From: Saccharum officinarum
Lineage: Eukaryota; Streptophyta; Magnoliopsida; Poales; Poaceae
NCBI GenBank assembly: GCA_020631735.1
Contig: CM036223.1
Span: forward strand, 10,950,191 to 11,014,190
Reading direction: 5' to 3'
Length of the DNA stretch: 64,000 nt
The notes under the pieces are model-generated. The model searched no databases. It was given only the letters and a program-made list of their open reading frames with translations, and was not told the origin of the DNA. Shown here in pieces: positions 25,001 to 36,239 of the stretch. Numbering within the stretch: the stretch's first letter is position 1; each line of letters opens with the position of its first letter. The position numbers were made by a program, and so were the translations under genes.

Positions 25001-28000
25001 AAGCCCACACGAGGCGGCCATCTACTGGCGGGGCAGCGGAGGAAAGGCCCTGCTGGTAGGCGTCTACGTCGACGACTTGGTGATCACCGGCACCAAGGAG
25101 GTGGAGATCGAGGCGTTCAAGGAGAAGATGAGGGCGACTTTCCAGATGAGCGACTTGGGCCCTCTCTCCTTCTACCTGGGGATCGAGGTCCACCAGGTTA
25201 GCTCCGGCACCTCTCTTCGCCAGACTGCCTACGCCAAGCACATTGTGGAGCTAGGCGGTCTCACCGGCTGCAACCCAGCCCACACTCCTATGGAGGAGAG
25301 GCTGAGGCTGAGTCGGGAGAGTACGGAGGAGGAGGTGGACGCGACGCAGTACCGGCGCATTGTGGGCAACCTTCGCTACCTTGTCCACACGCGACCGGAC
25401 TTGGCGTTCGCCGTCGGCTACGTCAGCCGGTTCATGCAGCGACCGACGGCGAAGCATCAGCAGGCCGTGAAGAGGATCCTCCGCTACGTCGCAGGCACCT
25501 CCGACTACGGCTTGCACTACCCGAGGTGCCCCGGTGCGGCGCATTTCATCGGGTACAGCGACAGCGACCACGCCGGCGACATCGACACGAGCAAGAGCAC
25601 CAGCGGGACGCTGTTCTTCCTCGGCAAGTGTCCGATCAGCTGGCAGTCGGTCAAGCAGCAGGTGGTGGCTCTGTCCAGCTGCGAGGCAGAGTACATCGCA
25701 GCCACTACCGCTGCTACTCAGGCCTTGTGGCTGGCTCGGCTGCTTGGCGATCTCCTTGGCAGAGATGCAGAGGCAGTGGAGCTCAGGGTGGACAGCAAGT
25801 CCGCCTTGGCCTTGGCAAAGAATCCTGTCTTCCACGAGCGCAGCAAGCACATCCGGGTGAGGTACCACTTCATCAGAAGCTGCCTGGAGGAAGGGAGTGT
25901 CCGGGCCAACTACATCAACACCCAAGACCAGCTCGCCGACTTCCTGACCAAGTCCCTCGGGCAGGTCAAGTTCCAGGAACTTCGCGCCAGGATCGGGATG
26001 ACCTAGATACCTCACAAGGAGCCACACAAGACTTAGGGGGAGAGTGATGGATAAGTCTCTGTGGCTGGTGGTTGTAGGGCTGCTGCACACTGCAGCACAT
26101 GATCTTTGTGTCCAACATCTTTTGAGTGCTTTTAGGACAGCAGTTAGCATCTAGGACGGCATCTAGGACAGCATCTGCTTTTAGGACAGCAGTTGGCATC
26201 TAGGACAGCATCTTAGACTAAGTAGTTAGCATCTAGACTAGCATCTTAGACTAGCATCTTGGCATATGCTTGGCTGGCTAGCAGCCTATAAATATGTATC
26301 CCCAACCCCTCAGGTTGGCATGACATTGTATGAGTTTGTGTGAGAAATAAACCAGAAAATTGCCCAAACTCCTAGTGTCATCCTCTCTCGATGAGAGGAA
26401 GGATTCAGCTACTACCAAGAGTGCGAATCCAGCGACTAACACAATGTATCAGTGTGCTTTTACTACATAATCGTGGCCAGACACATTCTCTAGTTTCTGA
26501 GCATGCGTGTCAGAGAATGATGATAGGAACAAAGGGGTAGACTGTTTTAGAATAATTTTTCATGCTTATAGCTGATCTTGCACATGTCCAACGGAGGCCT
26601 CCTGAGGCGCCGGTGCGTAGTGGAGTTCTAAAGCGGGCCGATAATGTAAAGAGCGGTAGAGGTCGACCTAAACTAACTTGGGACGAGTCCGTTAAGAGAG
26701 ATCTTAAGGAGTGGAATATCCCCAAGGATTTAGCTATGGACAGGAGCGCTTGGAGATTAGCAATCAACGTGCCTGAACCGTGACCTCTTTTGTCTTGTGC
26801 CCTTTATGTCCCTTTATGTGTCTCCCTGTTTCTCGTCTCTTTTGGGTTTCATCTCTAGCCTACCCCAACTTGCTTGGGACAAAAGGCTATGTTGTTGTTG
26901 TTGTTGCTGCTGCTGCTTATAGCTGATCTTGTGACATTTAGGAATGGGTTTTTTTAGTAACTGGGGGTTAGGTGTCTTAAAAGTCTATTCTTGTAATAAA
27001 GTTCACTATCATTTATTTGAATAATGCTATTTTGCAGAAAAGGTTGTCGCTGCTGTTGATGCAGAAAAGGTTGTGATCCATCAAAGGTATAGATGATTGT
27101 CCGTGAACTTTTCAACAAGTTCAGATCTCTTAATTCAACAATCCAAATATAATATTTTAGTTTCATATGAGTGATGAAAATATGAGTGACAAAAGTAGTA
27201 GGATTACTCCATGGACATATTTGTATGGTAGCTTGTTAGCATATGTTTTTGCAAATTAGCTCTAAGTATGCAACGTCCTTATGATCAACTTTTAGTGGCC
27301 AAGTGTTTACAGGACTTGATTTTGCCATGCTCTCAGTGAGGTTATAGGATCATTATGCAAATAGTGTTATGCCTTTACATGTTCTTTAAAACTGTGTCTA
27401 TATCTTCTCCTGTATCTTGTCTCTTTGGCCACCTTCATTTGTCATTCATCAGCATAGAATTGCTATGTGGTAATGATTATTTTCTTATTATCCTTCTGTC
27501 ACAAAAAGTCTGAACCAGCCAAGTTGTACAGATATCTGCAGTGGTTGATTGAAGATCAGGGCTGCGATGACCCTCACTATCACACATCATATGCTCTTTC
27601 ACTGGCTAAATCTGCGATTGAAGCAATTGATATGTCTAAAGATAGAGGGAAAGACAATAGTGAAATTGATTCTGATGCACAATTTATTTATTTATTAAGA
27701 GAGAGCTTGCAATTGTTTCTGCAAGCTTCAGACCTGTATGATCCAGAAGATGTGCTCGATGTGATAGCAGAATCTGAGCTATGGCTGGAAAAGGTGATGT
27801 TACGATTTGTCTTCTTCCTGGCACTTGCATGTTTGCCTGGTTAAAAATCTTTCCAATAAACTCCCATGCTTGCCCGATCATGCTATCATCATGATTAATA
27901 GTACTGATACTCTAGACTTTCCCTTGTCAGGCAATACTGTATAGAAAAATGGGCCAAGAGAATATTGTACTTCAGATACTAGCATTGTAAGATTCTATGC

Positions 28001-29939
28001 TCTTGGGTTTGCTTTTCTATATGTTGCCTTCCTTACATATTGGTTTGTTGTATCCTGTAAATTGCTCTATTGAAATGTCCGCTGCTTGTTATGTGATGAA
28101 GGAAGCTGGAGGATAGTGAAGCCGCTGAGCAGTATTGTGCTGAGATTGGTCGAGATGATGCCTATATTCAGTATGTTCTTTTTCTCACATCAGTTAAGTT
28201 AATTAACTTATTTTTTCTCTTTGTCTTTTTGAACAATATGAAATAATCCCTGGTGTTCCTGCTGTCCTTTTTTTCAAACTCAGGCTTTTGGGTTTGTATT
28301 TGGATCCTCAAAACGGGAAGGAGCCTATGTTTACAGCAGCTGTACGACTTCTTCATAATCATGGTGAATCTTTGGACCCCATACAAGTATTGGAGGTATT
28401 ACTTTATTGTTGCTTCAATACTCGCAGATTCTTTTGAGAATCTTGTAGCTTGCATGCTAGTTTGCAAGATGTTGGTGTTCTGGCCTTCAGTATTTTAGGA
28501 TGACATATCATTCATGTGAGGACTGCGGAGAGAACGGAATAAATATCGTGAAGGTAGTTATTAGCTCTGGAAATGCGGTGTTCTGTTGAAAAATGAGCAA
28601 TAAAAAAAACCAGGCCATGGATACAATTGTTCCCCCCTTCACAAAAGGATTTGGTCAGTATCTGAACAATTTATTGACCTGTTGGCCGTTAACATTCCAG
28701 TATAAACGATCTCAATCCTTTGAACATAGCTGTCTAGTTTTCTATGAAGCAAACTTGCCATCTACAAGGCAATTAGAGTAAAGGTAATAAGGTGATCTGT
28801 AATCTCCTAGTACTGGTATTGGAAAAGAACAGATATGCAAAGCTATTTTTCTTGTATTACTGTTGCACACAATCCTAGGAAATGTGAGAAGTCTGAAAAA
28901 AGGTTACTGCATTGTTGATACCTAAGTACAAGGTACTCATTGCACCATTAATGCACAACCGGTACATGTTGTAATAGCTGCAGTGCTGCCATGTGCATCT
29001 TTGGGGTTGTTTAGTTGGTGAAAAAGTTTGGGTTCGGCTACTGTAGCATTTTTCGTTTTATTTGGCAATTTATGTCTAATCATGGACTAATTAGGCTCAA
29101 AAGATTTGTCTCGTGATTTACAACTAAACTACGTAATTAGTTTTTTCTTTCATCTACATTTAGTACTCCATACATGTGCCGCAAGATTTGATGTGACAGG
29201 TACTGTAGCACTTTTTGGGTTCACTTTTTGTGAACTAAACAGGCTCTTTGTCCTTATGTTGTGCCATACACTAGTTTCTGGAAAACGAATCTAAACCATA
29301 ATGTTGTGCCAGAGATTATCTCCTGATATGCCTCTTCAGCTGGCATCAGATACAATTTTACGGATGCTGAGGGCCCGAGTGCACCATCATCGCCAAGGGC
29401 AGGTGAACATAATTCTTTTCCCTTTTTTTAGGGTGGAGTTTTCTGTATTGAACAGTTGAGCGGCGTTGGGATCACTGCCTAGTTTAACTGAGTTTGTTTC
29501 AGGTTAAGCTTATGAGATGCTGTCTTACCAGTTGAATTCCATTGCTCTTTTATCCCCCTTTGCATATTTTAGATAGTCCACAATTTATCACGGGCGACAA
29601 ACCTAGATGTGCGGTTGACAAGATTGGAGGAGAGATCGAGGCATGTGCAGCTAACTGACGAGAGTATCTGTGATTCCTGTCGAGCTCGCCTCGGTACCAA
29701 GCTATTTGCGATGTACCCTGACGACTCGGTTGTTTGCTACAGGGTATGCCTACCTGAGGTGTTGAGTTTGCTGCTGATAGCAGTAGCTTGTTTGCACGGA
29801 GGTTTCAGGTTTCTTTGTGTGTAATATTAACTTGGTTTTGCAGTGCTATCGTTCCCAGCAAGGTGATTCCTCATCAGGTCGTGGCCGTAGCTTGAGGAAA
29901 GACGTTATATTCAAACAGAGCTGGCTTGTCAGTAGATAG
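19006..29939 (+). CDS. VPS3: VPS3/TGFBRAP1-like CORVET subunit, 3' part
   Basis: C-terminal part of a VPS39/TGFBRAP1-family tethering protein. Plant VPS3 acts in CORVET with Rab5 at endosomes for vacuolar transport. Exons: <19006-19138, 19640-19835, 19922-20063, 20209-20478, 20546-20618, 27038-27086, 27532-27793, 27931-27986, 28102-28170, 28284-28395, 29313-29402, 29573-29743 and 29844-29939; all borders are GT/AG and phases agree. Family blocks include ALFLKKAGVDTVVDEDFLSN, GHLRTLAFLYGSKGMCSKAL and the end LFAMYPDDSVVCYRCYR, with CDSC and CYRC as zinc-binding pairs of the Vps39 C-terminal domain. The N-terminal CNH part is missing because the contig starts inside the gene. One extra G near 19114-19117 and one missing C near 19670 break the frame; both are in homopolymers and are probably consensus errors. 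The fifth intron holds a copia element and an RTE LINE. Confidence 0.85.
20648..21044 (+). repeat. 5' LTR of copia element
   Basis: Starts TGATGGATAAG and ends GCGACTAACA. The U3 part has imperfect repeats of GCATCTAGGAC/GCATCTTAGAC. A TATA-like CTATAAATATG is at about 20890, and AATAAA lies near 20950. Confidence 0.95.
21047..21059 (+). other. Primer-binding site of copia element
   Basis: TGGTATCAAAGCC, two bases after the LTR, complementary to the 3' end of initiator methionine tRNA apart from one mismatch to the usual TGGTATCAGAGC. Confidence 0.85.
21193..26006 (+). pseudogene. copia Gag-Pol coding region with one nonsense codon and one frameshift
   Basis: The frame opens at 21193 with an alanine-rich gag. 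A CCHC zinc knuckle (CYNCGKLGHWAKDC) lies at residues 446-459, and the protease active site LDTGA is near residue 526. A TGA at 23044-23046 interrupts the frame, which then continues through the integrase: an HH-type zinc region, then DDE residues near 23407, 23535 and 23644. In the zinc region the first cysteine of the usual CxxC is tyrosine. A proline-rich linker lies at 24100-24260, and reverse transcriptase starts at about 24590. A one-base shift near 24957 breaks RT; the second frame (24954-26006) carries YVDDL, the RNase H motif with GYSDSDHAG, and the C-terminus. The element could not make a normal polyprotein. Confidence 0.93.
26032..26044 (+). other. Polypurine tract of copia element
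   Basis: CTTAGGGGGAGAG immediately before the 3' LTR, the usual copia position for plus-strand priming. Confidence 0.8.
26045..26441 (+). repeat. 3' LTR of copia element
   Basis: Same length (397 bp) and ends as the 5' LTR, with seven substitutions, five of them transitions. Confidence 0.95.
26581..26913 (+). mobile_element. RTE-type LINE 3' fragment with 18-bp target-site duplication
   Basis: Short insertion flanked by perfect copies of TGCTTATAGCTGATCTTG (26563-26580 and 26914-26931). It encodes the C-terminus of a plant RTE reverse-transcriptase protein (RGRPKLTWDESVKRDLKEWN to NVPEP and stop at 26782). It ends in CCCAACTTGCTTGGGAC and a (GTT)n/(GCT)n tail instead of poly-A, as RTE elements do. 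It sits in the same VPS3 intron as the copia element, 140 bp downstream. Confidence 0.92.
29003..29246. mobile_element. MITE in a VPS3 intron
   Basis: A 244-bp non-coding element with terminal repeats GGGGTTGTTTAGTT and, at the right end, the complement of GAGCCTGTTTAGTT, flanked by TTT on both sides. Inner segments GGCTACTGTAGCA and GACTAATTAGGCTCAAAAG belong to a MITE family common in panicoid grasses. It lies in the intron between exons 28284-28395 and 29313-29402. Confidence 0.75.
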
Positions 29940-32229
29940 ATAGTGAGGAAGGAAGAAGAGTGGTGATCTTGAGGCCAGCATTCGGCTGTGGCTGCTCGGA
30001 AATGGGCACTAAGTTTTTTGTGTCTGGATGGGCTCACTCTGGAAACTTGACCAGGGCGTTGTGTATGTTTTGCTGTGGCCACTAAATGAATATATACAAA
30101 TACAGGCATACCGCATACAGGAGGATGAGTCTGTTCAAGTAGCTGTAGTACATTGTCTGTAGAGACAAATAATACTATATAGCACGCTGATACGAGATTT
30201 GGTAGCTGGGAATTGCAGATGACAATTTTGTGCGTCCTCACCAGTAGCCCAGAAATGCAAATGGCCCACTAGATCGCAGTGCTGCAGGTGTGTGAAACAC
30301 GTTTTCGTGGAGACTGAAACGAATGGGGGTGGTCGTGAAAGTTGATAGATAGACAGACACCAACAATCTGTGAAAGCTGGATCTTACGTAACTTGACTGT
30401 ATCATTATTACAGGATGTCGTAGCTCTATGTAAACTGCCACAACTCACAACCTAAACACCTAACTAAATAGCCATCGTTCTCTGAACATAATCATATAAA
30501 TTACATCATTACAATAAAACAGTGGCAGAGTCAGGATTTTGCACCAAGGTAATCCTTGTAAATAAATTGAGCCACACAAATGTACAATTGATAATAGGAC
30601 CACAAGTCCATACTAATAACCAAAGTGAAACTATGACATAGAAGTGAACATAAATCCATAGTAATAATCGAAGTAACACTATCACCACCTGTCCATCCTA
30701 CTAGACTGACCACCTCACCTCGCTACATCACCACGATCACATGGCTGGTTTGGCGCCACTGGCAGCTAAACCATACTCTTACCCCTTGTGGTTAGACATC
30801 ACATGCCTTTCGCATGCGTGTAGAACCGCGGCCAAATGCGATCGTACTTGTCTCGTGTGCATGGTTAACTTATTTGTAACCCCCCAACTGCATCTAGCCA
30901 GTGGGGTCTATCATTACGTCATCTAGTCTACCCCAACACTAATCTCTCTCTTATATTAGTTGCCTTGCCATGAGCTTCTTGTTTGCTACGCCACATGTTG
31001 CCATTATCTACCACCGTCCACTTATTAGTCAAAGTTGTTGCCACATATCACTGCAGGTATCCCTCGAGCCCTTACACACTAGAGAGTGAGCTTGTGCTTT
31101 CAAAAGGACACCCAGTCTGATCTCCTGACACTGTCATATGCTAACACACGACCCCTTCCCATGCATGCCCTATGTCGCAGCGGTATGGTGAGCCTCACCT
31201 CCATCCCCTTTTCTCCTCACGATCATGGTCGTCGCAACCAAGGACAACATGGACATTGCCATTGTGTTGCCTTTAAACTTGGATGCATGTCAAACCTGAT
31301 TAGCGAAATTCATTTCCCACATCACCTAGAAGGTTTATAATCAAACCTTGCCATGAATTGTATCAAAGCTCCTAGGGGGATGGGGGGTTTTGTTGTTGGT
31401 GGTGGTTAGGCTGCTCCTTGGGTTGGTCCAATTGCCATGGACATGGTAAGACTGGTAGTCACCCCAGTACAACCACATCAAGTGGTGCTAGTCCTTCTAA
31501 ACCCCCAAGTCGAGCTGAACGTGGTCCTTTGTCGATCTTACTGACCCATGGGTCTAGAACTTTCCTTGTTCTATAACCTTGTACCCTTCCTTAGGCTAGT
31601 CTAATCGCCAACCCACATGATATTACTCAATGCTGCCTTTAAGTTGATGTAGGTGAAAAAGGGGTCATTTTCTGTTACTTCTCATTTTACATGATCTATG
31701 GAGATACGGACGAGGACTGTAACCGATTCTATATAGTTTGCTTATGTACTCTAGTGCTACGAGAGAGTGCTGAAATCTTTGCACTAAGAAATCGATGAAA
31801 TGTGATGTAAACGTGGATACGCTTTTGTGGAACTTGAATGTTAATGTGTTATGACGATCGTGTATGGTATCTATATAAAATGGTTTATTGTGATGTTCTT
31901 GTGATTGTGAGTTGTTTTTGTTGATCTTGGGCAGGTATATATGGATTGAGACACGTATCCTAAGGAATACCGAGATTGTTTTGCTTAAATCGGGTGGGCC
32001 AATGAAGGAAACTCGATCAATTTATTTATAGGTATGATATATAATTTACGTGGTTTCTCGCATAAGCTTTAGAGGAAGATACACATAAGAGGCTATTGGC
32101 AAATGGAAATTGCAGTTTCCGAGTGTTGCAAGAAGAAGAAAAATGCAAGCACCAGTCCATTTGATGGATGGGGTGATCATGCATTGATGAAGTGGATTAT
32201 TGGAGAAGGAAGGCTCCTGACCTGACGCC
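29940..32229. other. VPS3 3' flank and spacer
   Basis: The first few hundred bases should hold the VPS3 3' UTR. The rest is spacer. Short open frames (for example 31086-31340) have no recognisable domain. Part after 30840 is mirrored in 62612-64000. Confidence 0.35.
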
Positions 32230-32231
32230 TA

Positions 32232-32460
32232 CTCCCTCCGTCCCATTAAAAGTGTCGTTTTTTTACTTTTAGACTTCTTGTTTGACCGTTCGTCTTATTT
32301 AATTTTTTTTGCGAATAATAAAATAAATAAATCATTATCAAAGTATTTCTAATGATAAAATAAGTCATACTAAAATAAATAATATCTATATAAAAATTTT
32401 AAATAAGACGAATGGCTAAACAAGAAGTCTAAAAGTAAAAAACGACACTTGGGCAGGCCG
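32232..32460. mobile_element. Stowaway-like MITE
   Basis: A 229-bp AT-rich element between TA dinucleotides. It begins CTCCCTCCGTCCCA, the Stowaway-type terminus. The inner parts are inverted: AGTGTCGTTTTTTTACTTTTAGACTT at the left against AAGTCTAAAAGTAAAAAACG at the right. The right terminal 10 bp have diverged. The mirror copy is at 62383-62611. Confidence 0.75.
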
Positions 32461-33011
32461 TACATGATGAATGGAGCAATTGGCCCGTCTGTCTCATGTC
32501 CTTACATCAACGGAAAGGCCAGATTAAAGCGAGGGGAGCAGGAGGAGATGGAGCAGAGGCATGCGAGAACCCACTCATCGTTAGCTAGCTAGCTAATTGC
32601 CTATACTATATTAGTGCTGATCCATCATCCATGTCGTCATAAGTTAGGTTACACTCCAATATATACTACGCTCCTTTATTTCTCGCTAGCCCTAGCTGCT
32701 GCTCCTCCTTGGTAGTAGCATAGCCTGAAGGAAATATCTGATAGATGATGCAGCATGAGCAATGTAATGTGCATGCACAAGTGACCGTCGCTGCCTGCCC
32801 AGCAGGTCGCCCAGCACACACATCTCATCGCCATCGATCTCTCGCGCGAGCTGAGGTGCAGTGATGCATATATATGCAGATGAAGTGCATAGACGATATA
32901 GTGCATGTCTGCATCCCTGTCCTCCACTGCCCTGCACTTTTGCAATGTTTAATGCCAGTGGATCGGAGCCTTTGCTAGTGCAGGTGCTCCCAACTCGCAC
33001 TCCTGCAAGCC

Positions 33012-33018
33012 TATAAAT
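33012..33018 (+). promoter_or_regulatory. TATA box of PGIP-like gene 2
   Basis: TATAAAT 184-190 bp upstream of the start codon, in a GC-balanced region with no competing TATA nearby. This predicts transcription start near 33045 and a leader of about 155 bp. Confidence 0.65.
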
Positions 33019-33201
33019 ATGCATGCATGGCGATGCCATGCCATCTCACACTCACAGCCAGCGATCGAGTAGTCTAGGTACTACAACACAAGCAATACCA
33101 TCATCTCATCACTCCCACACAGTCTCACTGCAGCTAGCTAGATAGCTGATCACAAGCAAGACAAGCCAGAGGTGATCGCGTGGACTCGATCGACGTCGAC
33201 G

Positions 33202-34230
33202 ATGGCTGCAGGTGACCTGCTACTCGTGGCCGCGCTGCTGGTGTCGTGCCTCGTCGCCACGGCGAGCTCCTCGTCGTCGTCGATGCAGATGCAGTGCCAC
33301 GAGGAGGACCAGGAGGCGCTGCTGGCGGTGAACTCGGCGCTGGGCAGCCCGTACCACTTCGCGTCGTGGACGCCCGACACATTCTGCTGCGACTGGTATG
33401 ACGTGGACTGCGACAACACCACGGGCCGCGTCGTCGGCCTCACCGTCTTCGGCGACGGCAACCTGACGGGCGCCATCCCGGACGCCATCGCCAACCTCAC
33501 CAACCTCCGCACGCTGGTCCTGCACCACCTCCCGGGCCTCTCCGGGAACATCCCGGACTCGCTCGCGCTGCTGTCCAACCTCTCCCAGCTCACCATCTCC
33601 TCCACGGGCGTCTCCGGCCCGGTGCCGTCCTTCCTGTCCCAGCTCACGGAGCTCACCCTGATCGACCTCTCCTTCAACTTTTTCGAGGGCAGCATCCCGG
33701 CGTCGCTCGCCGACCTGCCCAGCCTCTGCAGCATCGACCTCAGCCGCAACCGCCTCTCAGGCCCCGTCCCGTCGCTGCTCCTCAGCAAGTGCACCGACCA
33801 GCAGGCGTACCTCCAGCTGTCGCACAACAACTTCTCCGGCGCCATCCCCGCCGGGTTCGCCGCCGTCAGCTTCGCGCACCTGGACCTGTCGCGCAACGCC
33901 TTCACCGGCGACGCGTCGGGCGTGTTCGGCAAGGGGAAGCCGCTGCAGCACCTGGACCTGTCCCGCAACGGCTTCGCCTTCAGCCTCACGGCCGTGGAGC
34001 TGCCGGAGCAGCTGACCTACATCGACCTGAGCCACAACGCCATCCGCGGCCGCATCCCGGCGCAGGTGGCGGACCTCGCCGGGCTGCAGCTCTTCAACGT
34101 CAGCTACAACAAGCTGTGCGGCGTGGTGCCGACGGGAGGGAACATGGCCAAGTTCGACGCCTACAGCTACCAGCACAACAAGTGCCTCTGCGGCACGCCG
34201 CTGCCTTCCTGCGGCCACCGTTTCTACTGA
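33202..34230 (+). CDS. PGIP-like leucine-rich-repeat protein 2
   Basis: Secreted LRR protein of 342 residues, single exon. PGIPs sit in the cell wall and block fungal and insect polygalacturonases; some grass relatives act in floral development. The start at 33202 ([14 protein letters not shown]) gives a clean signal peptide of about 24 residues; an in-frame ATG 10 codons upstream would place charged residues first. The N-terminal cap has [16 protein letters not shown] and [10 protein letters not shown]. About ten 24-residue LRRs of the extracytoplasmic LxGxIP type follow, for example [18 protein letters not shown]. The C-terminal cap is [10 protein letters not shown]...[10 protein letters not shown]. 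No membrane anchor or kinase is present. It is related to gene 1, so the two form a small cluster. The copy at 60613-61641 encodes the same protein. Inhibitory activity is not provable from sequence. Confidence 0.92.
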   Translation: MAAGDLLLVAALLVSCLVATASSSSSSMQMQCHEEDQEALLAVNSALGSPYHFASWTPDTFCCDWYDVDCDNTTGRVVGLTVFGDGNLTGAIPDAIANLTNLRTLVLHHLPGLSGNIPDSLALLSNLSQLTISSTGVSGPVPSFLSQLTELTLIDLSFNFFEGSIPASLADLPSLCSIDLSRNRLSGPVPSLLLSKCTDQQAYLQLSHNNFSGAIPAGFAAVSFAHLDLSRNAFTGDASGVFGKGKPLQHLDLSRNGFAFSLTAVELPEQLTYIDLSHNAIRGRIPAQVADLAGLQLFNVSYNKLCGVVPTGGNMAKFDAYSYQHNKCLCGTPLPSCGHRFY

Positions 34231-34889
34231 TTTTGTACTGAGGATCAATCCTCGCAGCAAGGTAAGTAGAGTGGCCGGACACCGTTTCCATTGATCGATC
34301 GATCGATGAGAGGAGGCCAGCTCTACACGTATGACGAAGAAGCTCATCATGAGTGCTAAACCACGTAAGAAGAAGCTCACACACGTAAGAAGCAGCAAGA
34401 GTAGTGAAATATATATATAGTAGTACAATACCAAACCAAGAGTGCTATATATAATGAAAGTGAAGCAAGGTACCTACAGGCACTACTGGAAAACCGAGAT
34501 TTGCCTAGTGTTTAATGGTTTGCCTAGTGCCAACCGTCGGACACTAGGCAAAGATCTTGTTTGCCGAGTGTTAAACCCCGGAGCACTCGGCAAAATAAAG
34601 GCACTAGGCAAAATAACGATTTGCCGAGTGTCGACACTAGGCAAAGAAATCCACTCGGTAAATGACCATTTTGCCTAGTGTCAATACTAGGCATACAATC
34701 ACACTCGGCAAAGGCTGCCGGAGGGCAACCACCGTTACCGTTTTGCCGAGTGTCTTCCGTTAATACTCGGCAAAATTAGAACTTTGCCTAGTGTCTCCGG
34801 ACGACACTAGGCAAACTGGACAGTTTGCCTAGTGTCTCCGGACGACACTAGGCAAACTGGACAGTTTGCCTAGTGTCTTACAGAGACAC

Positions 34890-35832
34890 TAGGCAAAATA
34901 TTTTTTCTTTTTTTGATTTTAGCTTCCAATTTTTTTCTGTAGCTTTCCTACTATACCTTGACCAACATGTTGAAAGTTGGCACAATTTTATGAAATTTTG
35001 CTATATTTCTTTAGTTTATTTAATTTCTTTGAATTTTTTGACAAATGCAAATTTGAACTACAAGTGTGACGAATAATGGCAATTCATGAATGCAAAAATG
35101 ATATTCATGTTAGTAAGTGTTAGTTGAGGCCGTATCCAGAAACAAACCAAAAATTTCACACATCTTCACGTCGAGACATGACCACGAACTTGCGAGCAAA
35201 TAGTTTTTAAATTCTATTAAATGAAAACGGAGTCTGAAATTCATGAAACTTGTCGACAAGTCAAGATATCGCATGCGGGTGCCATGATAAAAATTTAAAA
35301 AGATTTCGAGCATATCGTCACGTATGATGCTTAGAAACCCTAACATCTCCACATGTAATCATGTGGAGATGTGTGGAGATGTTAGGGTTTCTAAGCATCA
35401 TACGTGACGATGTGCTCGAAATCTTTTTAAATTTTTATCATGGCACCCGCATGCGATATCTTGACTTTTCGACAAGTTTCATGAATTTCAGACTCCGTTT
35501 TCATTTAATAGAATTTAAAAACTATTTGCTCGCAAGTTCGTGGTCATGTCTCGACGTGAAGATGTGTGAAATTTTTGGTCTGTTTCTGGATATGGCCTCA
35601 ACTAACACTTACTAACATGAATATCATTTTTGCATTCATGAATTGCCATTATTCGACACACTTGCAGTTCAAATTTGCATTTGTCGAAAAAATTCAAAGA
35701 AATTAAATAAACTAAAGAAATATAGCAAAATTTCATAAAATTGTGCCAACTTTCAACATGTAGTCTCATTTTATGTAGGGAGGCTCGATAAAAAGTTTGA
35801 AGACCAAAATTGAAAAAAAATAAATAAGTTTG
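34890..35832. repeat. Large inverted repeat (hairpin) inside the CACTA element
   Basis: The left arm, about 34890-35353, is the near-exact reverse complement of the right arm, about 35372-35832, around an 18-bp spacer. Transcription from either side would give a long double-stranded RNA. Mirror-image open frames in the two arms are a by-product of the symmetry. Confidence 0.93.
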
Positions 35833-36239
35833 CCTAGTGTGCCAGCTAGACACTAGGCAAACTGGCCTCTTTGCCTAGTGTCTCATGGAAGACACTAGGC
35901 AAACTTATTTTTTATAGTGTTTGCCTAGTGTTGGGTTATCGACACTCGGCAAAGTTAATTTTCAGTTTATATTGTTTGATTGTTTTTTATTTTAAAAAAA
36001 ATTCATAGTTCAAAAACATTCATATGTGGCCGTATTAGTGACTATTGTCAACAAAACGCGTCACTGATAAGAAAAGTGACGCGCTTTGTCTGGACGCATC
36101 ACTGATAAAAAGATATATCAATGACTCTTCTCCACAAAACGCGTCCCCAGTAATAAAAGCAGAGTAGGACAGCAGCTGGGATGTATTTGGGCCGGAAATT
36201 TGGCCGGCTCAAGTTAGCACATACTACACGCATCCCTCC

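Larger units (their letters stand above)
20648..26441 (+). mobile_element. Ty1/copia LTR retrotransposon, structurally complete, coding broken
   Basis: A 5.8 kb element bounded by 397-bp LTRs and by a perfect 5-bp target duplication CAATG (20643-20647 and 26442-26446). Domain order gag, protease, integrase, reverse transcriptase, RNase H identifies copia. By my reading the LTRs differ at 7 of 397 positions (1.8%), which indicates a fairly recent insertion. It lies in the sense direction in a VPS3 intron, 29 bp after the exon end. Confidence 0.96.

Noticed and set aside
31086..31340. 84-residue open frame in spacer (also 63500-63754)
   Set aside because: No recognisable motif and a composition like that of random spacer.
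34490..34900. CRISPR-like array of TTTGCCTAGTGTC repeats with spacers
   Set aside because: Repeats alternate orientation, have variable spacing, and lie at the ends of an element with CACTA termini and a 3-bp target duplication in a plant genome.
35110..35615. Two divergent open frames encoding the same 80-residue protein
   Set aside because: They are mirror images created by the inverted-repeat arms. There is no domain or start context.
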